A DNA stretch of 64,000 nucleotides, taken from the NCBI GenBank assembly GCA_902756345.1, contig CACVQR010000001.1, positions 248,001 to 312,000 of the forward strand, given 5' to 3'. The stretch comes from Fibrobacter succinogenes. GTDB taxonomy: Bacteria; Fibrobacterota; Fibrobacteria; Fibrobacterales; Fibrobacteraceae. Position 1 is the stretch's first letter, and every line of letters begins with the position of its first letter. Below, piece after piece: positions 26,216-34,759 of the stretch. The translations under genes were made by a program, and so were the position numbers. The notes below the pieces were generated by a model. That model was not told where the DNA came from. It did no database searches and saw only the letters and a list, made by a program, of their open reading frames with translations.

Positions 26216-26758
26216 TCAGTGATGATGCGAATGGTCATGCATGGAATGGTCGGGCATGGAATGATTCATCTCGACGGAATGCTTTGCCGGTTGGTAGCCT
26301 GCAATGGACGGATCTACCATGCCAAAAATCATGGCGATGTGCGAAAGAACCAGGAATGCTGCCAGCAAGGAAATGCGAATGACGTTTCTTTTCTTCGGCT
26401 CAGCATGCTTAAAGAGCAACTTCAAGTTGAGTAGCGCAAGCAGGATCATCGGGATGCCCGCCAGCAGGTACGAGAAAATGGCGGTCGCATCGACCCAAGT
26501 CCTGAATTCCCCGTTGGAAGCGAGCGGCAGGACTACAGCAGGAACGAGGTAAAGGATGATGCCGATAAATGCAACACCCGCAAGTACGCCGCACACGCGG
26601 TTCACCCTTTTTGTCAACTCGGCCCTTTCTGAAAGGAGCGGAATCAACAGTTCCGTAATCGCGATGGTTTCTGCTAGGACAACAGGAATTGCCATGAACA
26701 GAATCAAGTTCCACGGCGAATTCTGCATCAGTAAATCCATATAATGGGTAGAAGACAT
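26216..26758 (-). CDS. Membrane protein with His-rich C-terminal tail (DUF6803-like)
   Basis: This 180-residue protein has about four transmembrane segments (at roughly 16-39, 56-80, 91-112 and 128-146). Its C-terminal tail is rich in His and Met (SVEMNHSMPDHSMHDHSHHH). The fold resembles the family I know as DUF6803, but I am not certain. The tail suggests binding of a transition metal such as Ni, Cu or Zn. AAGGAG lies six bases before the ATG at 26758. It is divergent from bioB and shares with it a 29-bp inverted repeat (26775-26803), so the two may be co-regulated. Confidence 0.6.
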   Translation of the reverse strand: MSSTHYMDLLMQNSPWNLILFMAIPVVLAETIAITELLIPLLSERAELTKRVNRVCGVLAGVAFIGIILYLVPAVVLPLASNGEFRTWVDATAIFSYLLAGIPMILLALLNLKLLFKHAEPKKRNVIRISLLAAFLVLSHIAMIFGMVDPSIAGYQPAKHSVEMNHSMPDHSMHDHSHHH

Positions 26759-26774
26759 AATGTGCTCCTTGGTT

Positions 26775-26803
26775 TATTTTCCTATATTTTCAATAGGAAA
26801 ATA
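26775..26803. promoter_or_regulatory. Perfect 11-bp inverted repeat between bioB and the His-tail gene
   Basis: TATTTTCCTAT, seven bases, then ATAGGAAAATA form a perfect dyad in the divergent promoter region. Its core CCTAT-N7-ATAGG matches CCTAC-N7-GTAGG sites at 46442-46458 and 48872-48888. It does not resemble the published BirA or BioR operators. Confidence 0.6.
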
Positions 26804-26869
26804 GCAAACGGCGACCTTTTTAGACCACACTTTAGCATATATTATTTTTCTATAGGACAGATTTTTATT

Positions 26870-27814
26870 ATGAATCGACAAACCGCTCTTGATATTTTGA
26901 ATGCAAATGCGGATTCGTTACCGAACTTGATTGAACAAGCGTATCAGTTGCGCACCAAGTATAAAGGCAACCGCGTAAGCATCCAGTTGCTCACCAATGT
27001 TCGCAGCGGAAACTGCACACAGAACTGCGCCTATTGCGCCCAGTCTCGCGATTCCGAAGCACCGATCGAAAAGTACCGCTATGTAGAAGACAAGAAACTT
27101 TACGGTGACAACGACCTCGTTGACGAAATGCATTTGGCGAGGCACTGTATCGGGCTCAGCGGCATCCGTTTTGCAGACGACGATATCGAAAAACTTGCCG
27201 AACGCATCCGCAAGATGAAAAAGAACGACACGCAAATTTGTTGCTCCATCGGGTTCCTGACCGAAAAGCAGGCGTTGATTCTTAAGGAAGCGGGCCTCAA
27301 TCGCATCAATCACAACCTGAATAGCAGCCGTCGTTTTTATCCGAGCATTTGCACGACGCACACTTATCAGGAACGAATCGACAACCTGAAAATGCTGAAG
27401 GGCCTCGGCTTTGAAATTTGCTCCGGCGGCATCATCGGCATGGGCGAAACGCCCGAAGATGTCGTCGATATGCTTTTCGAACTACTTGAAATCAATCCGG
27501 ATTCGGTGCCCATCAACTTCTTGCTCCCGGTAGAAGGTACGCGCCTTGCGGAGCGTGATATTTCGGCACTGACGCCCGAATACTGCATCAAGGTGCTTTG
27601 CCTTGCGCGCCTGATGCTCCCGAAATCGGACATCCGCTGCGCCGCCGGCCGCGAGGTGTATTTCAAGGGTCACGAGAAGACACTCTTCAAGGTAGCCGAT
27701 TCCATATTCGCGTCGGGCTACCTCACCGAAGGCGGCCAGAGTCTCGAAGAAACATTCCGTACCATCGAGGCGGCTGGCTTCACCTGGCAAGTGGAAAGTG
27801 AATCATCCCACTAA
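26870..27814 (+). CDS. bioB: Biotin synthase
   Basis: This 314-residue radical SAM enzyme converts dethiobiotin to biotin by inserting sulfur from its 2Fe-2S cluster. The CX3CX2C motif CTQNCAYC is at residues 49-56. The further conserved cysteines CC (in TQICCSIGF) and the Arg in LLPVEGTRLA-to-RCAAGREV match BioB. The start at 26870 gives the normal family length; an upstream in-frame extension would run through the shared inverted repeat. No other biotin genes are near. Its sulfur demand would make control together with sulfur genes reasonable, but only the CCTAY dyad hints at this. Confidence 0.93.
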   Translation: MNRQTALDILNANADSLPNLIEQAYQLRTKYKGNRVSIQLLTNVRSGNCTQNCAYCAQSRDSEAPIEKYRYVEDKKLYGDNDLVDEMHLARHCIGLSGIRFADDDIEKLAERIRKMKKNDTQICCSIGFLTEKQALILKEAGLNRINHNLNSSRRFYPSICTTHTYQERIDNLKMLKGLGFEICSGGIIGMGETPEDVVDMLFELLEINPDSVPINFLLPVEGTRLAERDISALTPEYCIKVLCLARLMLPKSDIRCAAGREVYFKGHEKTLFKVADSIFASGYLTEGGQSLEETFRTIEAAGFTWQVESESSH

Positions 27815-28405
27815 CTTCAAAAAATACTGGTGAATGCTTGTGTCGCTATTGAGTTCCGGATGGAACGAAAGCGCAATTTGGTTCTTGTAGCGAACGGCAA
27901 CGATTTGCTCGGGAGCATCTGCAGTATTCGAACTTGCCGTACGCGAAAGGACTTCGACGCCTTTGCCGACTGATTCAAAGAAGGGCGCGCGAATAAAAGT
28001 CTGCGGCACTTTTCCGATGTGAGCGACTTCGTTTTCCGTAAAGAAGCTGCCGAGCTGCCTTCCGTAAGCATTCCTGCGGATAATCGCGGGGAGTGTCGCG
28101 AAATGCGCCTTGTTTTCGCCTGCAATTTTTTCGGCAAGGAGGATTGCACCGGCACATGTTGCGAGTACGGGCAGGCCTTCGACAATCTTTTTACGAAGAG
28201 GCTCGAAAAGCCCTAAGTCGTGGAGCAGTTTTCCTTGCACGGTACTTTCTCCACCGGGAAGTACGAGACCATCTAAATGGCGGTCTAGGTCACGTAACTG
28301 CCTGATTTCAAACACCTCGGCGCCCAGCGATTTGAGAATGCGCTCGTGTTCAATGAACGCCCCCTGCACTGCGAGCACGCCAATCTGCGGTTTGTTAATT
28401 CCCAT
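27803..28405 (-). CDS. pdxT: Pyridoxal 5'-phosphate synthase glutaminase subunit
   Basis: This 200-residue class I glutamine amidotransferase has LPGGESTV at residues 49-56, the nucleophile in ATCAGAILLA (Cys84) and the His-Glu pair in LSFHPEL. PdxT feeds ammonia to PdxS in the deoxyxylulose-independent pathway to pyridoxal phosphate. It overlaps the pdxS stop/start by one base and converges with the end of bioB (12-bp overlap). PLP is the cofactor of the many sulfur-amino-acid enzymes in this window, so the location may be functional. Confidence 0.93.
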   Translation of the reverse strand: MGINKPQIGVLAVQGAFIEHERILKSLGAEVFEIRQLRDLDRHLDGLVLPGGESTVQGKLLHDLGLFEPLRKKIVEGLPVLATCAGAILLAEKIAGENKAHFATLPAIIRRNAYGRQLGSFFTENEVAHIGKVPQTFIRAPFFESVGKGVEVLSRTASSNTADAPEQIVAVRYKNQIALSFHPELNSDTSIHQYFLKLVG

Positions 28406-29283
28406 TACTTCCCCCTTTCGGCCATCAGCAGCGCGATTTCCTGTTCGTTGATACCGACCATGGCTTCGCCCAAGTCTTCAGAAAGTTTGGCGATTAGCTT
28501 TGCATCGGTGTAATTGGTAACTGCCTGTACAATGGCGGCGGCACGCTTGGCGGGGTTGCCCGACTTGAAGATTCCGGAGCCTACGAAAACGCCTTCGGCA
28601 CCGAGTTGCATCATGAGGGCGGCATCGGCGGGGGTGGCAACACCACCGGCAGCGAAGTTCACCACGGGGAGTTTCTTGTTGTCGTGAACGAAGCGCACCA
28701 GGTCGTACGACACCTGGAGTTCTTTGGCACGGTTAAAGAGCTCGTCTTCACGCATGCTCGAAATGCGGGCGATTTCCTGGTTCATCAGGCGCATGTGTCG
28801 TACGGCCTGGACGATGTCGCCCGTACCCGGCTCGCCCTTGGTACGGATCATCGACGCGCCTTCTTCGATACGGCGCAGCGCTTCGCCCAAATCCTTCGCG
28901 CCGCAAACGAACGGCACATCAAATTCTCGCTTATTGATGTGGAAAATGTCGTCGGCAGGAGAGAGCACTTCGCTTTCGTCGATGTAGTCGATCTCGATTG
29001 CCTGCAAAATCTGCGCTTCGGCAAAGTGGCCAATACGGCATTTGGCCATGACCGGGATAGAGACGGCGTCCTGAATACCCTTGATCATCTTGGGGTCGCT
29101 CATGCGCGATACGCCACCCGCGGCACGGATATCGGCAGGGATGCGTTCCAATGCCATCACGGCGGCAGCGCCTGCGGCTTCGGCGATTTTGGCCTGTTCA
29201 GGGGTTGTCACATCCATAATCACGCCACCCTTGAGCATCTGGGCAAGGTTCTTGTTGAGTTCGTAACGGTTTTGGTCAGACAT
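28405..29283 (-). CDS. pdxS: Pyridoxal 5'-phosphate synthase lyase subunit
   Basis: This 292-residue protein has the highly conserved PdxS sequence: [25 protein letters not shown], then [19 protein letters not shown] and [10 protein letters not shown]. It condenses ribose 5-phosphate, glyceraldehyde 3-phosphate and ammonia to PLP in a dodecamer with PdxT. It heads the pdxST operon, divergent from the MocR-type regulator, with GGAGATTTAC before its ATG. Confidence 0.95.
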   Translation of the reverse strand: MSDQNRYELNKNLAQMLKGGVIMDVTTPEQAKIAEAAGAAAVMALERIPADIRAAGGVSRMSDPKMIKGIQDAVSIPVMAKCRIGHFAEAQILQAIEIDYIDESEVLSPADDIFHINKREFDVPFVCGAKDLGEALRRIEEGASMIRTKGEPGTGDIVQAVRHMRLMNQEIARISSMREDELFNRAKELQVSYDLVRFVHDNKKLPVVNFAAGGVATPADAALMMQLGAEGVFVGSGIFKSGNPAKRAAAIVQAVTNYTDAKLIAKLSEDLGEAMVGINEQEIALLMAERGK

Positions 29284-29340
29284 GTAAATCTCCTTGGTTG
29301 TGGAATGGTTTAATTTCAGGCTGTAATTTAAAACATTCGC

Positions 29341-29419
29341 TTGACCTGCACAATATTCAGTTTTTTACTATTTTTATAAGGTCAGTTAAATATCAGATTA
29401 GCAATATTAATAAGGTCAG
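29341..29419. promoter_or_regulatory. Putative PdxR operator repeats
   Basis: AAGGTCAG occurs at 29378-29385 and again at 29412-29419, 34 bp apart (about three helical turns). An inverted TTGACCT is at 29341. Direct plus inverted repeats between pdxS and a divergent MocR-type gene are the usual layout of PdxR binding sites. Confidence 0.6.
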
Positions 29420-29423
29420 CTTC

Positions 29424-30848
29424 ATGTTCACTTACGATATGTCCAAAGCGGGAGCTAACAGCCTCTACCATTACCTTTACCAATGCATCAAAAAAGATAT
29501 CGTAAGCGGAAACGTCCTTGCCGAAGAACAACTCCCTTCCAAACGAAACCTCGCGCAGAATCTCGGCATTAGCGTCGTGACGGTTGAAAATGCTTACGCC
29601 CAGCTCCTCGCCGAAGGCTACATCTACTCGCTCCCTAAAAAAGGCTTCTTTGTCGCAGACATAAATGCCGCGGCTAATGCGCAAGTCCATCGGAACCGCA
29701 AGAAACCCCGCACGCGCAGAATCCACGCAGAACTCACCGACGAGTCAGAACATGTCAACCCGAAATATATCGCCGATTTCGCAAGCAACGGTTCCGATAT
29801 CGAGGCGTTCCCCTTTACCACTTGGGCAAAAATCACTCGCGAGGTCCTTTGCGAAAGGCAGAACGATTTGTTGCAAGTTTCTCCGGGAATGGGCTCACTG
29901 GAACTTCGCCGAGCCATCGCTCGTATGCTTCGCGAATTCAGAAATATCCAAGTGTCGCCAGAACAGATTGTCATTGGTGCCGGGACCGATTACCTTTATG
30001 GCTTGCTAGTACAATTGCTCGGATTTGACAAGTGCTATGGCGTAGAAGACCCTGGCTGGGGCAAAATTTCAAAACTGTATAGCCAATACGGCGTCAAGGT
30101 GAGTCACATTCCCATTGTAGAGGAAAGTTTCGTAGACTCCGTCAAGAAATCTGACGTCGATGTCGTACATATTTCGCCAGCGCACCATTTTCCGACCGGG
30201 ATGGTGATGCCTGTCGGCGAACGCTATCGCCTGCTCAGTTGGGCTGCCGAATCCCCAAATCGCTATATCGTCGAAGATGACTATGACAGCGAATTCCGCA
30301 TGACCGGAAAGCCCATCCCCGCATTACAGAACATTGATGTTACCGAAAAGGTGATTTACCTGAATACCTTTTCCAAGACGATGACTTCTGCGATTCGCCT
30401 CAGTTATATGGTGCTCCCGCCGCATCTTGCCGAGAAATTCCATAACAAACTTTCGTTCTATTCGTGTACGGTTTCGAACCTGGATCAGTATGTAATGGCC
30501 AGGTTCATTGATCTCGGTTACTACGAGACGCACATCAATCGCATGCGCAACCTGTACCGGGCCAAGCGCGATATGCTCCTGTCGGCTATCCGCAAAAGCA
30601 AACTTTCAAATGTCGCCCTAATTTACGAAGAAGATGCCGGACTCCACTTTATCTTGGAAGTGAACACGAAATGTTCCGATATAGAATTCTGCAACCGCGC
30701 CCGATTTCGCGGGGTAAACATCCGCGCCCTTTCGGAGTATTATTTTGAGGCGAAGCCGTCGCAGCACAAGTTTGTCGTGAACTATTCGTCGGTAGATAAA
30801 GCGAGCATGCAAAAAGCAGTGCAGATACTCGCGAGCCTTTGCAACTAA
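29424..30848 (+). CDS. pdxR: PdxR-like MocR regulator (GntR HTH + aminotransferase fold)
   Basis: This 474-residue protein has an N-terminal GntR winged helix (residues 5-75: YHYLYQCIKKDIVSGNVLAEEQLPSKRNLAQNLGISVVTVENAYAQLLAEGYIYSLPKKGFFV). It is joined by a linker to an aminotransferase-like domain with the PLP lysine in YLNTFSKTMTSAIRLSYM. MocR-type regulators that lie divergent to pdxST sense PLP and activate PLP synthesis. I chose the ATG at 29424 because the HTH begins right after it. The upstream frame includes the AAGGTCAG repeats and would be regulatory DNA. Confidence 0.88.
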   Translation: MFTYDMSKAGANSLYHYLYQCIKKDIVSGNVLAEEQLPSKRNLAQNLGISVVTVENAYAQLLAEGYIYSLPKKGFFVADINAAANAQVHRNRKKPRTRRIHAELTDESEHVNPKYIADFASNGSDIEAFPFTTWAKITREVLCERQNDLLQVSPGMGSLELRRAIARMLREFRNIQVSPEQIVIGAGTDYLYGLLVQLLGFDKCYGVEDPGWGKISKLYSQYGVKVSHIPIVEESFVDSVKKSDVDVVHISPAHHFPTGMVMPVGERYRLLSWAAESPNRYIVEDDYDSEFRMTGKPIPALQNIDVTEKVIYLNTFSKTMTSAIRLSYMVLPPHLAEKFHNKLSFYSCTVSNLDQYVMARFIDLGYYETHINRMRNLYRAKRDMLLSAIRKSKLSNVALIYEEDAGLHFILEVNTKCSDIEFCNRARFRGVNIRALSEYYFEAKPSQHKFVVNYSSVDKASMQKAVQILASLCN

Positions 30849-30854
30849 AAAGTT

Positions 30855-31664
30855 TTAATGTTTCAAATCGCAAGCAGCCTGTTCGTAGTCAATGAGCTTG
30901 GTGATAGTTGGGTGAGTTCCGCAAACGGCGCAGTCATCGTTATGACTCGGGAGTTTTACCTTGCGGAATTCCGCCGTGAGTGCGTTGTAGGTGAGTAGGT
31001 AGCCTGTCAATAAATTGCCTACGCCAAGAATATACTTGATTGCTTCCATCGCCTGCAAACTTCCGATGACGCCTGCGATTGCCCCAATCACGCCCGCCTC
31101 TTTGCAAGTCGGCACAGAACCTTTCGGGGGCGGTTCCTCGAAAATGCAGCGGTAGCAAGGACCTTGTTCGGGCACGTATGTCATCAGCTGCCCCTGAAAT
31201 CCGACAATACCCGCATGCGAGAAAGGCTTCTTCGCCATGACGCAGGCATCATTAATCAAGAACTTCGTCGGAAAATTGTCGGTGCCGTCAACGATAAAAT
31301 CGTAATCCTTAATGAGGTCGAGAATGTTTTCGCTCGTTACGAAAGTATGGTAAGCGATTACATTCACGTCAGGATTCATCGCTTCCATGGTTTCTTTCGC
31401 GGATTGCACCTTGGGCTTACCCACATCTTGCGTGGCGTGTATTATCTGACGTTGTAAATTTGAAAGGTCAACCACATCGGCATCGGCAACGCCGATCGTG
31501 CCCACACCGGCGGCGGCAAGGTACATGGCCACAGGTGCGCCAAGACCGCCCGCACCGATGACGAGTACCTTCGCGTTCAAGAGCTTCTTTTGGCCCTTTA
31601 CGCCGACATCTTTAAGAATGATGTGGCGCGAATAGCGTTCCAGTTGTTCGTTGGTAAAAACCAT
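30855..31664 (-). CDS. MoeB/ThiF-type sulfur-carrier adenylyltransferase
   Basis: This 269-residue E1-like enzyme has the nucleotide loop GAGGLGAP at about residues 37-44, the Arg in SNLQRQIIH, the DGTDNF motif, two zinc-binding CxxC pairs (CYRC and CAVC) and a Cys in SVPTCKEAG. It would adenylate the C-terminal Gly of a ThiS/MoaD-like sulfur carrier for sulfur loading. No such small carrier gene is in the window. It is the third gene of an operon with a methyltransferase and a DMSP-lyase-family cupin (24 bp from the latter), so it may serve a sulfur-assimilation route rather than molybdopterin synthesis. Confidence 0.88.
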   Translation of the reverse strand: MVFTNEQLERYSRHIILKDVGVKGQKKLLNAKVLVIGAGGLGAPVAMYLAAAGVGTIGVADADVVDLSNLQRQIIHATQDVGKPKVQSAKETMEAMNPDVNVIAYHTFVTSENILDLIKDYDFIVDGTDNFPTKFLINDACVMAKKPFSHAGIVGFQGQLMTYVPEQGPCYRCIFEEPPPKGSVPTCKEAGVIGAIAGVIGSLQAMEAIKYILGVGNLLTGYLLTYNALTAEFRKVKLPSHNDDCAVCGTHPTITKLIDYEQAACDLKH

Positions 31665-31688
31665 TTTTCTATTGGATTTTCGAACTCA

Positions 31689-32291
31689 TCACACGTACTT
31701 CGAGAGCGTCACGACATCTTCGCCGCTCCATGTGTAAAGCGCGAGCAAAGGCTCGTCTTTTGTTTGCATGGAATGGACGTGGTTCGAGGGGTGCAGAATA
31801 AATTCTCCGGGACTGCGAACTTTTGAAACGCCGTCTAAAGTCCAAACGGCAAGGCCCGAAAGCACCACATAAAGTTCCGTGGCAGGGTGGTAATGCGCCG
31901 GGTACAAGGTATTCTTTCCGAGAAGCGTAAACCCGAAACAAAAATGTTCGTCGCGATACGGCGCTTCGGGCCCGAGGATTTCTCCCCAGCCCATACGGTT
32001 TCCTAAATCAGGCATATCGGCGCGAGGCTCGTAATTATACTTCCACGGCAAAAAAGGGAGTGCTGGCTTTAACGCTTTCAGCAAATTTGCAGTCTCTGAA
32101 CTTCCATGTTTTGCGGAGTCTTCAATCCAGCGAATCAGCGGAGAATCGCTTTTTTCGAAAGTCCCACTCGGGGTAGGGATTTCACGCATTACAAACTTGG
32201 CTGCCTCTTGACCGATATCATCGTCAATTTGGGCGCGTTCATTCAGAAATCGCTTCGATTCTTCAATTAAACGGGCGATAAAATCTTGCAT
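31689..32291 (-). CDS. DMSP-lyase-family cupin (DddL/DddQ-like)
   Basis: This 200-residue protein has a helical N-terminal part and a C-terminal cupin. The metal motif is YPAHYHPATELYVVLSG (His133, His135, Glu139, Tyr141), and the second motif is SPGEFILHPSNHVHSMQT with His171 and His173. The ending DEPLLALYTWSG is typical of the dimethylsulfoniopropionate lyase cupins (DddL, DddQ, DddK group). These split DMSP to dimethyl sulfide and acrylate in the cytoplasm with a bound metal. It sits 15 bp after a methyltransferase gene and 24 bp before the MoeB-like gene under a sulfur-type promoter. Other cupin functions cannot be excluded, but the combined motifs fit this family well. Confidence 0.8.
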   Translation of the reverse strand: MQDFIARLIEESKRFLNERAQIDDDIGQEAAKFVMREIPTPSGTFEKSDSPLIRWIEDSAKHGSSETANLLKALKPALPFLPWKYNYEPRADMPDLGNRMGWGEILGPEAPYRDEHFCFGFTLLGKNTLYPAHYHPATELYVVLSGLAVWTLDGVSKVRSPGEFILHPSNHVHSMQTKDEPLLALYTWSGEDVVTLSKYV

Positions 32292-32306
32292 CGGAATTTG
32301 CTCGTT

Positions 32307-33266
32307 TTACTTCACGCTTGATTTCAGTACGGCAACCGTATGGCCGATCACTTCGCCCTTTAGGAATGCTTCGTAAGCTTCTTTAGCAGTAAGCTTCGAA
32401 GATTCCAGCGACTTTTCGATTTCGAAAGCGTTCTTGCCGGATTCCTTCACCGAAATATCGGCGAATGCTTTTTGCAAGTCGCTTGCACGGTAGAATCGGA
32501 ACGGCCCGAGCCCCGCCTTTTCTTGCGCGGCGTAGCCCGAAATCACGTCTTCAGGTTCCGCCTGCACCTTCCAGGAATAAGTGAAAATTTCTGACTTAAG
32601 CCCAGCCAATTCGCCGAGCTTGATAAACGCACTGAGCGGCACGCGGCCACCGAGTGTCGAATAGACCGCACCCTTGTCGGCTAGGTAATCGCGTGCCTGC
32701 TTGAGTGCCAGATAATGCAAATCCAGCATCTGTTCGTGCACGAATTCTGGAATCACTTCGACGCGCTTTTCCAGGTAATGGCCGCTGTTTCGTTTGTCTT
32801 CAATCTTGGTATTGTCTGTCAGCGGAACATTGGGCAGGTTCTCGTAAATCACGTCGTAACGGTGCTTGCCATTTTCAAGAGGTTGTAGAAGGTCGCCCGC
32901 ACCAAATTCAAGCTTCACCGAATCAGCATCCTTCAAATTCTTCTTGATGTTTTCGGCGGCGGCATCTACCACGCTTTTCTGCAAGTCGGTAAAGCCCACG
33001 CGCTTTGCACCCAAAAGTTCAATGCCCGTCAAGACATCGATACCGGAACCCGTACCAATTGACGCAAAGGCTTCCACATCGTGCCCTAGGTTTTCGCGAA
33101 TCAATTTGAATGCAGGTGCTGCAATGTAGGCCACCCAATCGCTAGTAATATCTTCGGTCTTTGGCAAATAGGCGTGATCCGTTACAGCCACGGAAAGGTA
33201 ATCTTGAACCTGTTTCGGTGCTTCTTCTAAAGCCAGATACTTTTTAACATCAACTAAAATACTCAT
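32307..33266 (-). CDS. SAM-dependent methyltransferase in the DMSP-lyase operon
   Basis: This 319-residue class I methyltransferase has the SAM loop IGTGSGID at about residues 70-77, the acidic VGFTDLQKSVVDAA segment and a YENLPNVPL motif in the place of the NPPY motif of PrmC/HemK-type enzymes. The substrate is unknown. It heads the operon with the DMSP-lyase-like cupin and the MoeB-like gene. It is divergent from metK, which makes its cofactor. A thiol or sulfide methylation role is possible but is only suggested by position. The ATG follows a GAGGTAAACTATA leader close to the regulated promoter at 33296-33325. Confidence 0.75.
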   Translation of the reverse strand: MSILVDVKKYLALEEAPKQVQDYLSVAVTDHAYLPKTEDITSDWVAYIAAPAFKLIRENLGHDVEAFASIGTGSGIDVLTGIELLGAKRVGFTDLQKSVVDAAAENIKKNLKDADSVKLEFGAGDLLQPLENGKHRYDVIYENLPNVPLTDNTKIEDKRNSGHYLEKRVEVIPEFVHEQMLDLHYLALKQARDYLADKGAVYSTLGGRVPLSAFIKLGELAGLKSEIFTYSWKVQAEPEDVISGYAAQEKAGLGPFRFYRASDLQKAFADISVKESGKNAFEIEKSLESSKLTAKEAYEAFLKGEVIGHTVAVLKSSVK

Positions 33267-33295
33267 TATAGTTTACCTCACTTTTTTTGAGTGCA

Positions 33296-33350
33296 AATAT
33301 AGATGCGAGCTATAACTGCGTCCAATACAAAATTTCTAGCGCTTGCTATC
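33296..33350 (-). promoter_or_regulatory. Sulfur-type promoter of the methyltransferase/DMSP-lyase operon
   Basis: In gene orientation TTGGAC (33325-33320), 18 bp and TATATT (33301-33296) are preceded by GATAGCAAGCGCTAGAA. This is the clearest form of the promoter shared with the aminotransferase (42741-42770) and the second sulfhydrylase (39848-39877). Confidence 0.7.
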
Positions 33351-33383
33351 AATTTTTTGTATAAGTAAAAAGCCCGTTTTTCC

Positions 33384-33475
33384 TTGACAAGATTTATGCA
33401 TTTATGTAGATTTATGCATAGAAATTCAAACCACGTTTTTTCAGCGCTTGGGAATGCTCAAAAACGCGACGTTCT
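33384..33475 (+). promoter_or_regulatory. metK promoter and structured leader
   Basis: TTGACA (33384-33389), 17 bp and TAGATT (33407-33412) form a good promoter. About 90 nt of leader follow, containing CGTTTTT and AAAAACG arms around a GC-richer loop. I do not recognise a known SAM riboswitch fold in it. Confidence 0.5.
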
Positions 33476-33508
33476 TTTCGGTGCTGTTAACAAAAGGAGC
33501 CTTATACA

Positions 33509-34699
33509 ATGGCACATTATCTCTTTACTTCTGAATCCGTGTCCAAGGGACACCCCGACAAAGTTTGCGACCAGATCTCGGATGCAATTCTCGACGCCTG
33601 CCTCGCCCAAGACCCGAACAGCCGCGTGGCTTGCGAAACGCTCGCCAACACCGGTCTCGTTGTGATTTCCGGCGAAATTACCACCAAGGCCGTAATTGAC
33701 TACCAGCAGATTGCACGCAAGACTATTAAGAGCATCGGTTATGTGAACCCGGAACTTGCTTTTGATTATAAGGGCTGCTCCGTGCTCGTTGCAGTGGACA
33801 AGCAGTCGCCCGATATCGCTCAGGGTGTTGACGCCAAGGCTGCCGAAGGCAAGGAAGATGACAAGCAGGGCGCAGGAGATCAGGGCATGATGTTCGGTTA
33901 CGCCGTGAACGAAACCAAGGAATTGATGCCGCTTCCGATTAGCCTTGCTCACAAGCTCATGGAAGAAATCCAGAACCTCCGCGAATCCGGCAAAATCAAG
34001 TGGCTCCGCCCCGATGCAAAATCTCAGGTGACTGTTGAATACGACGAAAACGATAAGCCCGTGCGTGTCGATACCGTGGTGGTCAGCACCCAGCACGACG
34101 AATTCGTGAACGGCAAGGAACTCAAGCATTCTACCATCGAAAAGGAAATCATCGAAAAGCTTATCAAGAAGGTGATTCCCGCAAAGCTTTTGGACAAGAA
34201 GACTCGCTTCCTCATCAATCCGACGGGTAAATTCGTGATTGGTGGCCCGCATGGTGACTGCGGCCTGACGGGTCGTAAAATTATCGTAGACACCTACGGT
34301 GGCATGGGCCGTCACGGTGGTGGCGCATTCAGCGGCAAGGACCCGAGTAAGGTCGACCGCAGCGCCGCCTACGCCGCTCGCTATGTGGCTAAGAATATCG
34401 TTGCCGCGGGCCTTGCAGACCGTTGCGAAGTGCAACTCGCTTACGCCATCGGTTATTCCAAGCCGGTGTCCGTGCTGGTGAATACGTTCAAGACCGGCAA
34501 GATTGATGACCGCAAGATTGAAGAAATCGTGAAGAAGGTCTTCGACCTTTCTCCGGCCGGCATCGTGAAGATGCTCGACTTGAAGAAGCCCGGCTACCAG
34601 GCAACTGCAGCGCTTGGCCACTTCGGCCGCACCGGCGCTCGCTTCACTTGGGAAAAGACCGACAAGGCTGCAACTTTGAAGAAACTCGCCAAAGCATAA
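33509..34699 (+). CDS. metK: S-adenosylmethionine synthetase
   Basis: This 396-residue enzyme makes SAM from methionine and ATP. It shows the N-terminal [15 protein letters not shown] motif, the [10 protein letters not shown] motif, the P-loop-like [22 protein letters not shown] and the usual family length. AAAGGAG lies before the ATG, and a strong terminator follows. It is monocistronic and divergent from the methyltransferase/DMSP-lyase operon, and it would supply the methyl donor for the methyltransferases nearby. Confidence 0.96.
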   Translation: MAHYLFTSESVSKGHPDKVCDQISDAILDACLAQDPNSRVACETLANTGLVVISGEITTKAVIDYQQIARKTIKSIGYVNPELAFDYKGCSVLVAVDKQSPDIAQGVDAKAAEGKEDDKQGAGDQGMMFGYAVNETKELMPLPISLAHKLMEEIQNLRESGKIKWLRPDAKSQVTVEYDENDKPVRVDTVVVSTQHDEFVNGKELKHSTIEKEIIEKLIKKVIPAKLLDKKTRFLINPTGKFVIGGPHGDCGLTGRKIIVDTYGGMGRHGGGAFSGKDPSKVDRSAAYAARYVAKNIVAAGLADRCEVQLAYAIGYSKPVSVLVNTFKTGKIDDRKIEEIVKKVFDLSPAGIVKMLDLKKPGYQATAALGHFGRTGARFTWEKTDKAATLKKLAKA

Positions 34700-34724
34700 G
34701 CGAATTCTCTCTAGCAAAAAGATT

Positions 34725-34752
34725 AAGGCTCGTCAAACGACGAGCCTTTTTT
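34725..34752 (+). terminator. Terminator after metK
   Basis: AAGGCTCGTC, loop AAAC, GACGAGCCTT, then six T. It lies 26 bases after the stop and has an A-run on the other side, so it may also serve the convergent binding-protein gene. Confidence 0.92.
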
Positions 34753-34759
34753 GTAGGTA

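Noticed and set aside
26775-26803. BirA or BioR operator
   Set aside because: The sequence does not match the known BirA or BioR site patterns, and related dyads occur before non-biotin genes.
33458-34717. 419-residue open frame antisense to metK
   Set aside because: Shadow of the metK coding sequence; metK is full length with all motifs.
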